In this document: positions 28,101 through 37,622 of the stretch, in pieces
Layout: each line of letters begins with the position of its first letter
Position numbering within the stretch: position 1 is the stretch's first letter
Assembly: GCA_030836185.1 (NCBI GenBank)
Contig: JAURQH010000099.1
Coordinates: forward strand, 1 to 64,000
Source: Planctomycetota bacterium
GTDB lineage: Bacteria > Planctomycetota > Planctomycetia > Planctomycetales > Planctomycetaceae
Reading direction: 5' to 3'
DNA length: 64,000 nucleotides
Notes under the pieces: generated by a model
The model's database searches: none
Told to the model about the DNA's origin: nothing
Seen by the model: only the letters and a program-made list of their open reading frames with translations
Made by a program: the position numbers and the translations under genes

Positions 28101-30713
28101 TCATTTTTTCTTTTTGGGAACATGCTTGACCGGCAAAGGGTAGCCGAGAGTGTCTTTGTTCGGCTCGAAGCCATCGTTGTCGATGTCCACATAGATCGGG
28201 TTACTAACGGCAGTGGGTGGATGATCGCCCCACGATGGTCCCATGACCGGACCGAGTTTCAAGCCTTCCCCTTGTGTGACGGCAATGAGATGCGCGTCTC
28301 GTTCGAGTGTCAATTCAAATTCGGTTTCAAATTTGACAGCACCGTCTTTGAAGAGATTAGGATGCGTCTTGCGGCGATAATCATACAAATCGTGAGGACG
28401 ACCATTCACATACAAAACGACACGATTCACATCGAACCAGTTGGCACATTGCACACGTAGTATGACGGTCAGTTTTGCGGAGGGAGCCGTGAGTTCTTCA
28501 CCGGCCACAAACGTCTTCTTTTTTCCGGTTTCGTTGACCGTGAATTCGAGATAAGGACCATTGGACATGATCAACCGCCCTTGTTCGGAGGCATGGACCA
28601 TTTCCATGATGTCAATTTTTGCGGGATCGTCGGTTGAGGATTGGACCCAATTTCGCAAGCCGCCCGAGCCATGATAGTTGTAGTGCGCATCCGTATTGAC
28701 GACACCCGGAATGCGATAGCCTTGATTCAACAACTGCAACCAGGCAAACATGCGGTTCGCATAATCTCGGCCGTACCAGTCGACACTTGGTTGCATGTCG
28801 GTAATCAATTGAATGGGGTGTATCTCCATGACGTCGATCAGCCCGTGAGAGCGTTCGAATCCCTCATCGGCTTTGCGATCGCCATTCGCATCATAAAAAA
28901 GCCAGCCCAAGTCGGGATGATTCTGCTGGATCAATTTTTCGCTGCGATCATCCCATAAGAAAATTCGTTCGATCTGCCGGGAAGGATCGGTATCTGTTAC
29001 GGGGCCACCACCATCTTGTGTGCGTGGTTTGTGAATCATGGGGAAGACATTCTGGTGGTTAAGCAACAAAGGTTGCCCCGTCAACTCCATCCCCGAGACG
29101 GTTTTGATATCGTTCTGGATTCCCAGCGAATTAATTTCGGGTTGGTAAGTCTCAATCCGATTGTGTTCCGTACATGGAGCAAACTCGAGGTGTTCACACA
29201 CCAGGTTCAAGACTCGCCCTAGCTGGCTTCCGGTATTATCGCCGGAAGGAGACGAATGACTGTGATACTCGGTGCTTACCCATCCGGGCGTTTTTACACT
29301 GCGTTGTAAAGTCCCCGTCAGCTTTGATACTTTTCCAGGGGTGATTTCCAATGTGGTGAAGATGGCATCGTATTCGGGACCATGACTGACAATCACATCG
29401 TACTGACCGTTTGCCAATAGTTGCTGGAACTGACCGTGTGGAGCATATCGAAGGTTCATGACGCCAAACTCTGCCGTCTCGGGGCCAAAATAGGGCTTGG
29501 GAGTTCCCTCTTTGGCAACAAACTCAACCTTACACGCAATGGGCTCTCCGGTTTCATCGACGAATTTCGCAGTGACCGATCCCGGCTTCCACTCGGGAAG
29601 TTCTAATGCAAATGCCTGAATCTCATTGGGTACATAGGCAACATTCAATTGAGCAGGCTTCTCTTCACGAAGTTTCACACCCATCACCTGAGCCGTCAGG
29701 GCATATTCCCCAGCCGGTAACTCGACATCGAGATGACCGTGAGCGTCTGTCCGTCCCCATCCCCGAAAACTGTCATCGTTTTCGATGGTGACCTGAGCGT
29801 TGGCCACTGGCTTTCCCTCAGTGTCGGTGACGGCGATTTCTACCTTTTGAATTTTATGGCCGAGATCGCGTGCCCGGTTTGCCAATACTTCCAATAGATT
29901 TTGACCGGGGTAAATCCGGCGAGAGAATGAAAATTTTTCGCCAGCCGCAACGCTCATGCTGCTGTTTTCAGCACCTGGTTTGAGGTAATCAACCTTATGC
30001 AATCGCGATCCACCTTGCGACTGTATCAACCAGTCTTTGGGAGGGACGATGCCATAGGCCTGTCCCCAGTATCGATCAACAAACCAGTACATGTCCGATT
30101 TCCCGGAACCTCGATTGATCATGTCTTCCTTGCCGCCATCGGCTCGCAGGTCTTCGGCCAATGAAATCGTGACAGGTTTTTCGCCATCGTTCACATATTC
30201 GGTCAACAGTGTGAGACATCGATCATCACCATTAAGAAGATATTTTTGTGTGACCACCAAACCTGTTTTCGAATCGACCGACTTGGTGACGACCTCCGCG
30301 TGAGAATTGTCGTGCGTGGTTCCATTCACATCCGATGTGGACTGAGAGGCAGCAATGTTGAGTCCTGAAAACGTGTGTTGGCGTTTCAGGGTATAAAAAC
30401 AACTTAATTGATCACTGGAATGATGGTTGGAGGTCAGGTCAATCAGGCATCCACCAACCTGCCGAACGGTCATGTTGGCGTTGCGCGTCGGTACGGGATT
30501 GGCAATCACTGCCGTCAGATATTTGTTCGCCAGAACCGCATCGCCATAAATTGCGTCAACTTCTTTGCCATGCGGAGCATAATCGTTCCAATTGTCTGCA
30601 TTGAGCACAACCGCGGATGCATGAGAGTGTTGGTGCTCATCGGCATGACCGGGATGCGCTTGGGCAATGGAAGTTGAAGCGAGGATCATCAAGGCGAGAC
30701 TGCATCGTAACAT
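28101..30713 (-). CDS. Secreted CehA/McbA-family PHP metallohydrolase
   Basis: A periplasmic or secreted protein of 870 residues. A signal peptide (MLRCSLALMILASTSIAQA) is followed by a His-rich mature start, a beta-rich N-terminal region, a carboxypeptidase-regulatory-like module about 300-360 (VTDTEGKPVANAQVTIEND), and a PHP-type metal-binding domain from about 480: STEYHSHSSPSGDN, FAPCTEHNRIETY, DVMEIHP and VVNTDAHYNYHGSG. CehA and McbA are carbaryl hydrolases of this family, but most homologues have unknown substrates. ATG 30713 is selected because it begins the signal peptide and has GGAG 9 bases upstream; the frame extends to 30896 without support. Confidence 0.82.
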   Translation of the reverse strand: MLRCSLALMILASTSIAQAHPGHADEHQHSHASAVVLNADNWNDYAPHGKEVDAIYGDAVLANKYLTAVIANPVPTRNANMTVRQVGGCLIDLTSNHHSSDQLSCFYTLKRQHTFSGLNIAASQSTSDVNGTTHDNSHAEVVTKSVDSKTGLVVTQKYLLNGDDRCLTLLTEYVNDGEKPVTISLAEDLRADGGKEDMINRGSGKSDMYWFVDRYWGQAYGIVPPKDWLIQSQGGSRLHKVDYLKPGAENSSMSVAAGEKFSFSRRIYPGQNLLEVLANRARDLGHKIQKVEIAVTDTEGKPVANAQVTIENDDSFRGWGRTDAHGHLDVELPAGEYALTAQVMGVKLREEKPAQLNVAYVPNEIQAFALELPEWKPGSVTAKFVDETGEPIACKVEFVAKEGTPKPYFGPETAEFGVMNLRYAPHGQFQQLLANGQYDVIVSHGPEYDAIFTTLEITPGKVSKLTGTLQRSVKTPGWVSTEYHSHSSPSGDNTGSQLGRVLNLVCEHLEFAPCTEHNRIETYQPEINSLGIQNDIKTVSGMELTGQPLLLNHQNVFPMIHKPRTQDGGGPVTDTDPSRQIERIFLWDDRSEKLIQQNHPDLGWLFYDANGDRKADEGFERSHGLIDVMEIHPIQLITDMQPSVDWYGRDYANRMFAWLQLLNQGYRIPGVVNTDAHYNYHGSGGLRNWVQSSTDDPAKIDIMEMVHASEQGRLIMSNGPYLEFTVNETGKKKTFVAGEELTAPSAKLTVILRVQCANWFDVNRVVLYVNGRPHDLYDYRRKTHPNLFKDGAVKFETEFELTLERDAHLIAVTQGEGLKLGPVMGPSWGDHPPTAVSNPIYVDIDNDGFEPNKDTLGYPLPVKHVPKKKK

Positions 30714-30901
30714 TAGAAAAGCTCCGTAAGGCGGTTTCGAGAATCGATCTACCACAATAACGTAACGAGCATGAAGAACTCGATAAGAAAACATCAATTT
30801 CAAAGCATCATTTATCAGATCGCGACTTGCTCTCCGGTCAGCCGTCACTGAAAATGTAGACACTCCAGAACCATATACCTCATAACGAGAAAGCAATAGT
30901 G

Positions 30902-31855
30902 ATGCGACTGATCTCCACTGCCATGATCGCCTTCAGTTTATGTACTGGGGTATTTCTGAACGCCGAAGAGACTCTGAAATGGACACATTCCGGCGAAAAA
31001 TTGGCGTGGGAGAGGATTGCTGACCGCTTTTCGGGAGAACCGAAAGTTCAACGTAATCGAAATGGTGATGTCGAACGAATTGAAGTCCGCAATCTGAAGA
31101 AAGATCCCAAAGACTCCGGGTGGGCAAGAATTGCATTCAATACGAAAAGCGGGCATGCCATCGAAATCAGTTCAGATCGTGCCGGATTTACCAACGAAGA
31201 ATTTCAGCTCTTTCAGTCGTTCACAAAACTCGAAAAACTGACACTTTGGCACAATAGTAACTTTCACGACAAGAACGCCGCCATTGAAAACTATGATGCT
31301 TCGGGCATAAAACATCTCGCGGGACTCAAGAAGTTGGAACGCATCACGCTTGCAGGAGGAGGGTTTGATGATGCTGGAATGGTGGAAGCAGCCCAACTTC
31401 CGCATCTCAAATATCTCGGTATGTGGCATGTCCGAGTTTCCGATGCCGGTATGTCTGCATTGCAAAATCATCCCGGTCTGGAAGAGATTCGGCTAGGTCC
31501 GTTCTGGGGGAAATTAATGACCAATCAGACCATCGCTCATCTCGCAACTTGCCCCAATTTGAAAAAACTCTCAGTGGGAGAGACATGGCTAACGTACGAG
31601 GACGGACTACACCATCTTGTCCAGCGGAAGAACCCACTCGAAGAACTGAATCTCAGCAATACTTTGATAAGTCCAGAGGATGTTCACCGGATCAAAATGG
31701 AACTCAGTGAGACGGTTGTGAAGTGGGAAGGACTCTCCGCGGCGGGAAAAATTCTAAACGACTCTGGCTGGCATAAAGGGAAGGCGATCAAATGGATGCC
31801 TGAGGAGTTACTGAATTCTGCGATGAATGCTGCTTCGAACCCCGAGAAGAAATAA
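30902..31855 (+). CDS. Secreted leucine-rich-repeat-like protein
   Basis: A 317-residue protein with a signal peptide (MRLISTAMIAFSLCTGVFLNA). The middle consists of LRR-like units (LAGLKKLERITLAGGGFDDA, LPHLKYLGMWHVRVSDAGM, HPGLEEIRLGP, CPNLKKLSVGETWL, NPLEELNLSNTLIS), the ribonuclease-inhibitor-like pattern common in planctomycete secreted proteins. No catalytic motif is seen; a binding role is inferred. ATG 30902 directly follows a GTG codon that could also start translation; GAGAAAG lies upstream. It diverges from the CehA-like gene. Confidence 0.75.
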   Translation: MRLISTAMIAFSLCTGVFLNAEETLKWTHSGEKLAWERIADRFSGEPKVQRNRNGDVERIEVRNLKKDPKDSGWARIAFNTKSGHAIEISSDRAGFTNEEFQLFQSFTKLEKLTLWHNSNFHDKNAAIENYDASGIKHLAGLKKLERITLAGGGFDDAGMVEAAQLPHLKYLGMWHVRVSDAGMSALQNHPGLEEIRLGPFWGKLMTNQTIAHLATCPNLKKLSVGETWLTYEDGLHHLVQRKNPLEELNLSNTLISPEDVHRIKMELSETVVKWEGLSAAGKILNDSGWHKGKAIKWMPEELLNSAMNAASNPEKK

Positions 31856-31873
31856 CGAACCGCGCAGCAAAGA

Positions 31874-31900
31874 AGGCCATAAGCTCATCCCTTATGGCCT
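31874..31900. terminator. Bidirectional terminator hairpin
   Basis: AGGCCATAAG at 31874-31883 pairs exactly with CTTATGGCCT at 31891-31900 around a 7-base loop. GCTTTG follows on the plus strand and CTTTGC on the minus strand, so the stem can extend. It sits between the convergent LRR gene and the 74-residue secreted protein gene and can serve both. Confidence 0.75.
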
Positions 31901-31928
31901 GCTTTGAATTTTCGACTTGGTTGAAGAT

Positions 31929-32153
31929 TTACCGACCGAGAAAGGTTCGCTTCAGCCAAGCATTTTTACGTTGTTCCGCTTCCCACATTTTAGCAAATAA
32001 GTTTTGCTTCTTGGGCTTGGAGTAGCCGTAAGACTGGACGTTGTGATAACGACCGCAATGAGGGCATGGCTTGACCGCTTTCCCAGCATCTGCATGAGCA
32101 GAAGCGACTGTGAAGACAGCCAGGGCAATGCCCAGTGTGATAAATTGACGCAT
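31929..32153 (-). CDS. Small secreted protein with CPHCGRYHN motif
   Basis: A 74-residue protein with a signal peptide (MRQFITLGIALAVFTVASAHA) and a mature domain of about 53 residues. It carries one CPxCG half-ribbon followed by RYHN, then a basic, aromatic tail ending FAKMWEAEQRKNAWLKRTFL. The Cys and His residues could bind one metal ion alone or a shared site in a dimer (inference). AAGGAACTACTC before the ATG is a good ribosome-binding site. No named family is recognised. Confidence 0.65.
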   Translation of the reverse strand: MRQFITLGIALAVFTVASAHADAGKAVKPCPHCGRYHNVQSYGYSKPKKQNLFAKMWEAEQRKNAWLKRTFLGR

Positions 32154-32379
32154 GAGTAGTTCCTTGATTTGTCAACAGTTGTAAGAGTGTACTACAGGGA
32201 TAGTGATGTACTGATTCCATCGGCTAACGAACACCATAAGAAACAGCAGAGAATGCCTCAGACGGCGACTGGTCAAGGATTCTAGGAGTAAATTTGCATT
32301 TGTATCGATTATACAAATTATGCGAATGACTCTGGGACCAGTGAGTTTCCATAGCAACAGAAGTTCACGCTACTTCGAG

Positions 32380-33207
32380 TTAGCCAGCCTGTCTTTGGGG
32401 GGGGAGCTGATCTGTATAATAGCCGGTAAGTTCCTGAGCGATTTCTGTTCCCACAATCTCTTCAAGTTCTTTCAAGGCCTGAGCGATTGCCAAACCATCG
32501 TGAACGCGATGATCATATACGAAAGTCACCCGAAGACGTCCGTCCGCTTGCATTGGTGCTGTCGTCATCACAATATTCCCCAGAGAGGGAGGGTGAATAC
32601 TGGTTGCCCCCAAAGAGGCAACGGTTGTGAATCCATAAGTTCCCGTGAGTGACGCGCTCCATGCCCCTGACGCATTAAGGGACATCCACCAAACGAACTT
32701 ACGAATCATTCCGGGAAGTTTGCAAAACGAATGGTGTAACGAAAAAATAGGGACATCTTCAATCGAGGCAGTTTGTGCAAATTCGATCTGCTCTTGAATC
32801 TCTTCAAGTGACATCTCGTGAGGATTCACCAAGCGATGAAACATGACTCCCTCTTCGCCGTTAATGACCCGACTAAATGCAATTCGGCAGATCTGCCGTT
32901 GAGGATCAAATAGATGAGGCCACGGCCAGTTCCGAAAAAGATATCGGAGTTCTGGTTTTCGGTCAGCGAGGATTGCATAAGCTTTCACCAAAATGGACGT
33001 CCAGCCAATTCGTCTGGAGAGCTGGCTTCTTAATTCGGCTACTTTTGAGACCTCACAAAAACGGGCAAGAGGTTGACTTGGAGTTTTGGCTGCTAGTTTC
33101 AAGTAGTCATTCATAAATCGACGATTGGCACTCAGGCCAATTTTACGCCCGGCTGGAACTTCCTCGCCTTTGAAAATCTCGCGAAATTGATTCATAAACT
33201 TGTACAT
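32380..33207 (-). CDS. 2-oxoacid dehydrogenase-type acyltransferase catalytic domain, stand-alone
   Basis: A 275-residue protein with the E2 acyltransferase (chloramphenicol acetyltransferase-like) fold. The active-site HxxxDG motif is present as DHRVHDGLAIAQAL near residues 230-243, preceded by GNIVMTTAP and RLRVTFV as in E2 cores. There is no lipoyl domain and no E1/E3-binding domain, and no E1 or E3 genes are nearby, so it is unlikely to be part of a classical dehydrogenase complex. The acyl donor and acceptor are unknown. A second Met at 33195 is an alternative start; neither has a clear ribosome-binding site. Confidence 0.8.
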   Translation of the reverse strand: MYKFMNQFREIFKGEEVPAGRKIGLSANRRFMNDYLKLAAKTPSQPLARFCEVSKVAELRSQLSRRIGWTSILVKAYAILADRKPELRYLFRNWPWPHLFDPQRQICRIAFSRVINGEEGVMFHRLVNPHEMSLEEIQEQIEFAQTASIEDVPIFSLHHSFCKLPGMIRKFVWWMSLNASGAWSASLTGTYGFTTVASLGATSIHPPSLGNIVMTTAPMQADGRLRVTFVYDHRVHDGLAIAQALKELEEIVGTEIAQELTGYYTDQLPPQRQAG

Positions 33208-33635
33208 ATTAACGTATCATCCTGTCCATGAATCGTAAGAATAATCGCTCGGTCATCGTGTAGAAGGCAAAAGGTCGATCTCTCTTAAGGAAGGGAGAAA
33301 GTTTTCAGTTCGACGATCGGAATCTCGCTGGTTCGAGTTATCGGCCTTTTTTTTCAGGGCATAAATAGAATTCCTGGCAGAAAACTTGGAGAAAGACAAA
33401 TCTGTATTAGCAGAGAGATGAAAGATATCTCTGTGACGGTCAATCCGATTGGCTCAGATACTTGGTGAAACTTTCGCTGCCTCTTAAGTTAGACTTATTC
33501 TCAGTCGAAACCATCGATTCAGAGTGATCTCGGGATGCATAATTTCCAGAAAAACAAGGCATTCATCGGTGCCATTTCGCCAAACACGCTTTAAGATGAA
33601 GTGTGTACAACACTCTTTGTTTGGAACTGTCTAAC
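33208..33635. other. AT-rich intergenic stretch without a gene
   Basis: No open frame with coding character on either strand. It holds short A- and T-runs (eight T at about 33345) and should contain the acyltransferase promoter. I see no clean hairpin or operator. Confidence 0.4.
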
Positions 33636-33770
33636 GTGATTTATCGTGCAATCAGCCGTACGCTGGATTATCTCACCAGCATTTTTCTGGGCAGCATGGA
33701 AGTGGCGACGATCTTTGGTTGCCACTTGATCCATCTGGTCACCGCTCCCGTACGTCGCTTTCGACGTTGA
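33636..33770 (+). CDS. Possible 44-residue small membrane protein
   Basis: A GTG-initiated frame of 44 codons ending TGA at 33768-33770, 8 bases before the opposing sulfatase stop. The peptide has a hydrophobic centre (YLTSIFLGSMEVATIFGCHL) flanked by basic ends (RAISR and VRRFRR), the profile of a single-pass small membrane protein. A GGAAC element lies about 11 bases upstream. It is short and no homologue is recalled, so it is only a candidate. Confidence 0.3.
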   Translation: MIYRAISRTLDYLTSIFLGSMEVATIFGCHLIHLVTAPVRRFRR

Positions 33771-33778
33771 ACTTCTTT

Positions 33779-35209
33779 CTATCGCCAATCTTGTGACCAG
33801 TCGGCAGTTTCAATGCCGCTGCGAATTCGCCATTCTCGCAAGACATCAAGCAGATTCTGTTTCTCTGTTGCCGAAGCTTCATCGTCCCACAGGTTATTCA
33901 CTTCGTCAGGATCTTCGGTAAGGTTAAAGAGTTGGCCGTGTGGTTCGTCCAGGAAGTGGACCAGTTTCCATTCCTGATTGCGGACCATCGTCATAAACTC
34001 ACACCCAGTCAGGATGCCGTCCTTGATTTGCTCGGCAAAGACGTAGTCGCGTCCCTTCCAATCATAACTTTCCAGCGACTCCTTCATCGAAATCGCTTCG
34101 AGTGTGTGAGGTACTTCGATTTCTGCCAACTCCAAAATCGTTGGCCCCAGGTCCATTTGTTGGCAAAGTTCATTCACAACTCGCCCTCCCTGGAATTTCT
34201 TCGGAGCCCAAACAATTAGCGGGATTCTGGTGATGGCGTCATACATGGTCCACTTTTGGCTGTGGCCGTGATCGGTCAGGCAGTCACCATGATCAGACGT
34301 AAAGATAATAATGGAATTGTCGAGATAATCGTTTTGTTCCAGTGCGTCAATAATTTCGCCGACTTTCTCGTCAATCATGGTCACGTTGGCGAGATAATAA
34401 GCACGCTGCAAATGGCGTTGTTCTTCAGTCGGTTCGAGCTCCAGAACAACCGAATCGTGGTCGATGTCTTGATTATGTTGACGTAACTCTTTGAAGGCAG
34501 GAGGCTGATGATCGAGTTCTTTCTGAGTCACTTCCAGTAACGGCAGGTCTTTTTTCAGATAAGGATCTGCATAACGTGGAATGGGGTCATACGGTGGGTG
34601 CGGTCCCGGAAAACCGATCTGTAAAAACAACGGAGCTGTCTTCGGATAAGAATTGATCCACCAAGTTGCCATATCTCCCACGAACATATCGGGATGAGTG
34701 TCTTCAGGAAGCTCCCATTCAAACGCACCCAGGCGATCGCGGTAATCGTCTCGTTCACGGTACAGTTCTCGTTGTTGCTTGATGAGACCTCGGAATCGAA
34801 GAGCTTTGTCCCATTCATCAAAATAGTACCGGCCTTCGAGATAGCGGTCTTTATTTTCGACGACGTAACGCTCATCGAAACCAAGTTCTGTTTCAAACGG
34901 CCACGTGTGCATTTTTCCGACGTTCGTGCAGTGATAGCCCGAGTCGTTCAGTAATTCGATCCACGAACGCCGCCAGGTGTCTGCATTTTTCAGGATGCCG
35001 GTTGTATGAGGATAATAGCCTTTGAACAACGAAGCGCGTGCCGGAGCGCATGATGCAGCAGTGACATGACATTGCGTATAAACCACCCCTTCATTCGCCA
35101 AACGGTCGAGATTCGGCGTATCCATGTAATCATAGCCGAGCGCGTTGATGGTGTCGTAACGCTGCTGATCTGTGATAATGAAGATGATGTTCGGACGATT
35201 GTCGCTCAT
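33779..35209 (-). CDS. Type I sulfatase
   Basis: A 476-residue sulfatase of the alkaline phosphatase superfamily. The metal-binding N-terminus NIIFIITDQQR has Asp14. The formylglycine motif is CAPAR with Cys54, which an anaerobic or FGE-type maturation enzyme would convert. GKMHTWPF, IIFTSDHGD and a C-terminal QLFNLTEDPDEVNNLW segment are typical of planctomycete sulfatases acting on sulfated polysaccharides. No signal peptide is seen from this start (MSDNRPN), so cytoplasmic action is implied, whereas most homologues are exported. The sulfate ester is unknown. Confidence 0.93.
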   Translation of the reverse strand: MSDNRPNIIFIITDQQRYDTINALGYDYMDTPNLDRLANEGVVYTQCHVTAASCAPARASLFKGYYPHTTGILKNADTWRRSWIELLNDSGYHCTNVGKMHTWPFETELGFDERYVVENKDRYLEGRYYFDEWDKALRFRGLIKQQRELYRERDDYRDRLGAFEWELPEDTHPDMFVGDMATWWINSYPKTAPLFLQIGFPGPHPPYDPIPRYADPYLKKDLPLLEVTQKELDHQPPAFKELRQHNQDIDHDSVVLELEPTEEQRHLQRAYYLANVTMIDEKVGEIIDALEQNDYLDNSIIIFTSDHGDCLTDHGHSQKWTMYDAITRIPLIVWAPKKFQGGRVVNELCQQMDLGPTILELAEIEVPHTLEAISMKESLESYDWKGRDYVFAEQIKDGILTGCEFMTMVRNQEWKLVHFLDEPHGQLFNLTEDPDEVNNLWDDEASATEKQNLLDVLREWRIRSGIETADWSQDWR

Positions 35210-35266
35210 GGTGTGTGGATCTTAAGTGCGAGAGTTTCAGTAAAAATGAGGAGCTTAGCAGCGAAT

Positions 35267-36508
35267 TCAGTGACCGATGCAGTAGAGCGTTTCCACCCAC
35301 TGCCCCGATGAATTGTCAGCATGGCGAAGAAAAATTTGATCATCGACAATGACGGGCGTCGCGAACGAAATATTCCCCAGCTTGTTTTCAGCAACGGGAG
35401 TAAACTTCTCAGGAGTTGCCTGGAAGACATAGGTTGTTCCTCGTTCATCGGAGTAGTAAAGGTTGTCACTGGCGAGTGTCAAAGAAGATGAGACGGGACT
35501 GCCCAGTCGTGTTTTCCACATCTCTTTTCCTGATTTGGCATCCCAGCAGAACGCGATGCCGTTATCGGTCACCGCGTAAAGATATCCATCATGAACAAGC
35601 ATTGATTGTTCGTAACATTTCTCTTTGTTGCTCCAAACCTGCCGAGCACTCCCGTTGCGGACCTGTACGCCGACTGTTTGCTTGTCGGGGTACCCTCCCG
35701 AGCCAAAGACCATGTCACCTTCCCAGACAAGCGTCCCACAGGTTGCCATTGAGCAGCCTTCCGCTCGCCAAACACCTTTTCCATTTTCAGGGTCGTACCC
35801 AGCAAGATAGTTGCCTCCGGTCATCAACAGGTAATCGTCGCCTCCTATATTGGCAACAACGGGTGATGAAAAGCTGATGAGACCCTTTCGGCTGGCTTCC
35901 CAGAGTTCTTTTCCGGTTTTGCGATCAAATGCTTTGATAAATCCACCCGCTTCATACTCCGAGGAGACAATCACTTTGTCTTTATAGATCAAAGGAGACG
36001 GACCGTAGCCGAATGAGTATTTCTTGGGAGTGAATCCTCCGGCTCTTTTCTGCCAGAGTTGGTTTCCGTCAATATCGAGAGCCGTCAAAAAGACGGCATT
36101 GGAATTCGCGAAGACGACGAACAGGTTCTCACCATCCCAGGCTGCAGTTGGTGACGCATGAGTATTCTTCTTGTGGATTTCCGCGAGGAATCCGCCTTTG
36201 TGAATGTCAGTTTTCCAAAGTTGTTTGCCACCTTTGCGATCAAACGCCACGACCGACTGAACTTTCGCATTCTCATCAGCCGTGGTGAGAATCACCTTAT
36301 CACCCACGATAATTGGTGACGAATGCCCGCGACCAGGAACTGCCGACTTCCAGACGACGTTTTGGCTCGCACTCCATTTGGTGGGAGGGTTTTCCCCTTC
36401 AGCCGCAATGCCATTAAAGTCTGGTCCTCGCCACCACGGCCAATCAGCCGCAGAGAGTTGAGTGGTGACCGTCAATAACACAGCAACAAAAAGGGCAAAT
36501 CGCGACAT
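35267..36508 (-). CDS. Secreted PQQ-like beta-propeller repeat protein
   Basis: A 413-residue protein with a cleavable signal peptide (MSRFALFVAVLLTVTTQLSA) followed by DWPWWRGPDFNG, a hallmark N-terminus of planctomycete PQQ-repeat proteins. Repeats of the form VVAFDRKGGKQLWKTD, AFDRKTGKELWEAS and CWDAKSGKEMWKTR build a beta-propeller. The residues that bind PQQ and calcium in true quinoprotein dehydrogenases are not apparent, so a scaffold or BamB-like role is as likely as an enzymatic one. CCAGGAGAAAG precedes the ATG. Located between the sulfatase and DUF4349 genes on the same strand. Confidence 0.88.
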   Translation of the reverse strand: MSRFALFVAVLLTVTTQLSAADWPWWRGPDFNGIAAEGENPPTKWSASQNVVWKSAVPGRGHSSPIIVGDKVILTTADENAKVQSVVAFDRKGGKQLWKTDIHKGGFLAEIHKKNTHASPTAAWDGENLFVVFANSNAVFLTALDIDGNQLWQKRAGGFTPKKYSFGYGPSPLIYKDKVIVSSEYEAGGFIKAFDRKTGKELWEASRKGLISFSSPVVANIGGDDYLLMTGGNYLAGYDPENGKGVWRAEGCSMATCGTLVWEGDMVFGSGGYPDKQTVGVQVRNGSARQVWSNKEKCYEQSMLVHDGYLYAVTDNGIAFCWDAKSGKEMWKTRLGSPVSSSLTLASDNLYYSDERGTTYVFQATPEKFTPVAENKLGNISFATPVIVDDQIFLRHADNSSGQWVETLYCIGH

Positions 36509-36671
36509 ACTTCTTTCTCCTGGAAATCAGAACATTCTGAGCTTCTCTATTGAAACCGGAACGGCACCAAATTTGAACATCCCATCGCTCAGAATTCATG
36601 ATTTGAACAGAGAATCTGTCGTTTCAACCTTCTCAAAGGTCAGTCGCCAACCATTGATCTTAGCATCTCAC

Positions 36672-37622
36672 TTAAAACTCCACAGAAGCGGGCCGAGACT
36701 TCTTGGCGATGTACCGAAGAAACAGCACGAACGGAATCAGAATTGGTAACCAGGGAGTAATTGCAATGACCAGTAAGGTCACCGCCTGCAACAGTTCTAC
36801 AAACGTACCTGCAGAAGCACCAAACGTCGCACTCACTCGTTCCTGAAATGTGGGAGGTACTTCGGCAACCACAACCGGCGGCTCGTAGACATCTTCTTCA
36901 CTGATGTCGAGATTGATGGTCGCGAGTGCTGTCATATCTTTCAGGAGTTCGAGCCTTCCCTGCATACGTTCGATTTCGCCTCCCACTCGAGCCAGCTCTT
37001 TTTCGACTTCAAAAATGTCTCTGAGACTTTTGGTATTTGTGTTGAGAAGCTCACTGAGCCGTTCTTCCATCTGTTTCAGATTTTCGATGCGGTGTTCCAC
37101 ATCAACATATTCTTCGGTGACTTCTTTCGAGTCGAGCATATCTTTGACCGGGTAACCAAGACTCTTCAATCCTGCATGAAAGCTGTCGAAAGAGATTGAC
37201 GGGACTCGGATTTTCCAATGTCCCGAACGCCGGCTTCCCGCACCACCATCGATGTTGTGAGACGCGATGAATCCCTGGTGGTCGTTCACGAGTGTCCGCA
37301 AATCGACAACGGCCGTTTCAAACTCTTTCACCTCAAGTTTCATATCAGAGGTGTAGACGACTTTGCGTTGTGCCAATTTCTTGGTGAGATGATCGTTGGC
37401 GGGTTTGGCAGCGTCATCGACCATGGCGGCAACAGGCTCCGTGGAAACATCTTCTTGATAGGAGCCTTCCGACATCGTGGTTGAAGCATCATAAGAGGCA
37501 TCATATTCTCGATAAGGGCCTTCGCCACCACAACCAATAATTGTCAACGTGAATAAAAGACCAACACTTAGACAAATAGACGGAATGGGATGAGCGCACC
37601 GTGAGCGCAGAAAGTTCAACAT
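36672..37622 (-). CDS. DUF4349 domain lipoprotein
   Basis: A 316-residue protein with a lipoprotein signal (hydrophobic segment ending IIGC, Cys31), an acidic linker, a DUF4349 domain about 85-245 (KVVYTSDMKLEVKEFETAV, RVPSISFDSFHAGLKSLG, VTEEYVDVEHRIENLKQME), and a coiled-coil section. A C-terminal transmembrane helix (LLQAVTLLVIAITPWLPILIPFVLFL) is followed by a basic tail. Two membrane attachments suggest it spans the periplasm or is held at the inner membrane. Function unknown. GAGGAGAT precedes the ATG. Confidence 0.88.
   Translation of the reverse strand: MLNFLRSRCAHPIPSICLSVGLLFTLTIIGCGGEGPYREYDASYDASTTMSEGSYQEDVSTEPVAAMVDDAAKPANDHLTKKLAQRKVVYTSDMKLEVKEFETAVVDLRTLVNDHQGFIASHNIDGGAGSRRSGHWKIRVPSISFDSFHAGLKSLGYPVKDMLDSKEVTEEYVDVEHRIENLKQMEERLSELLNTNTKSLRDIFEVEKELARVGGEIERMQGRLELLKDMTALATINLDISEEDVYEPPVVVAEVPPTFQERVSATFGASAGTFVELLQAVTLLVIAITPWLPILIPFVLFLRYIAKKSRPASVEF

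Noticed and set aside
33591-33788. 65-codon minus-strand frame antisense to the candidate small membrane protein
   Set aside because: It overlaps the sulfatase stop, has no start site and reads as low-complexity polar sequence.
36904-37155. Ser/Arg-rich plus-strand frame within the DUF4349 gene
   Set aside because: Shadow of the coiled-coil coding sequence on the opposite strand.
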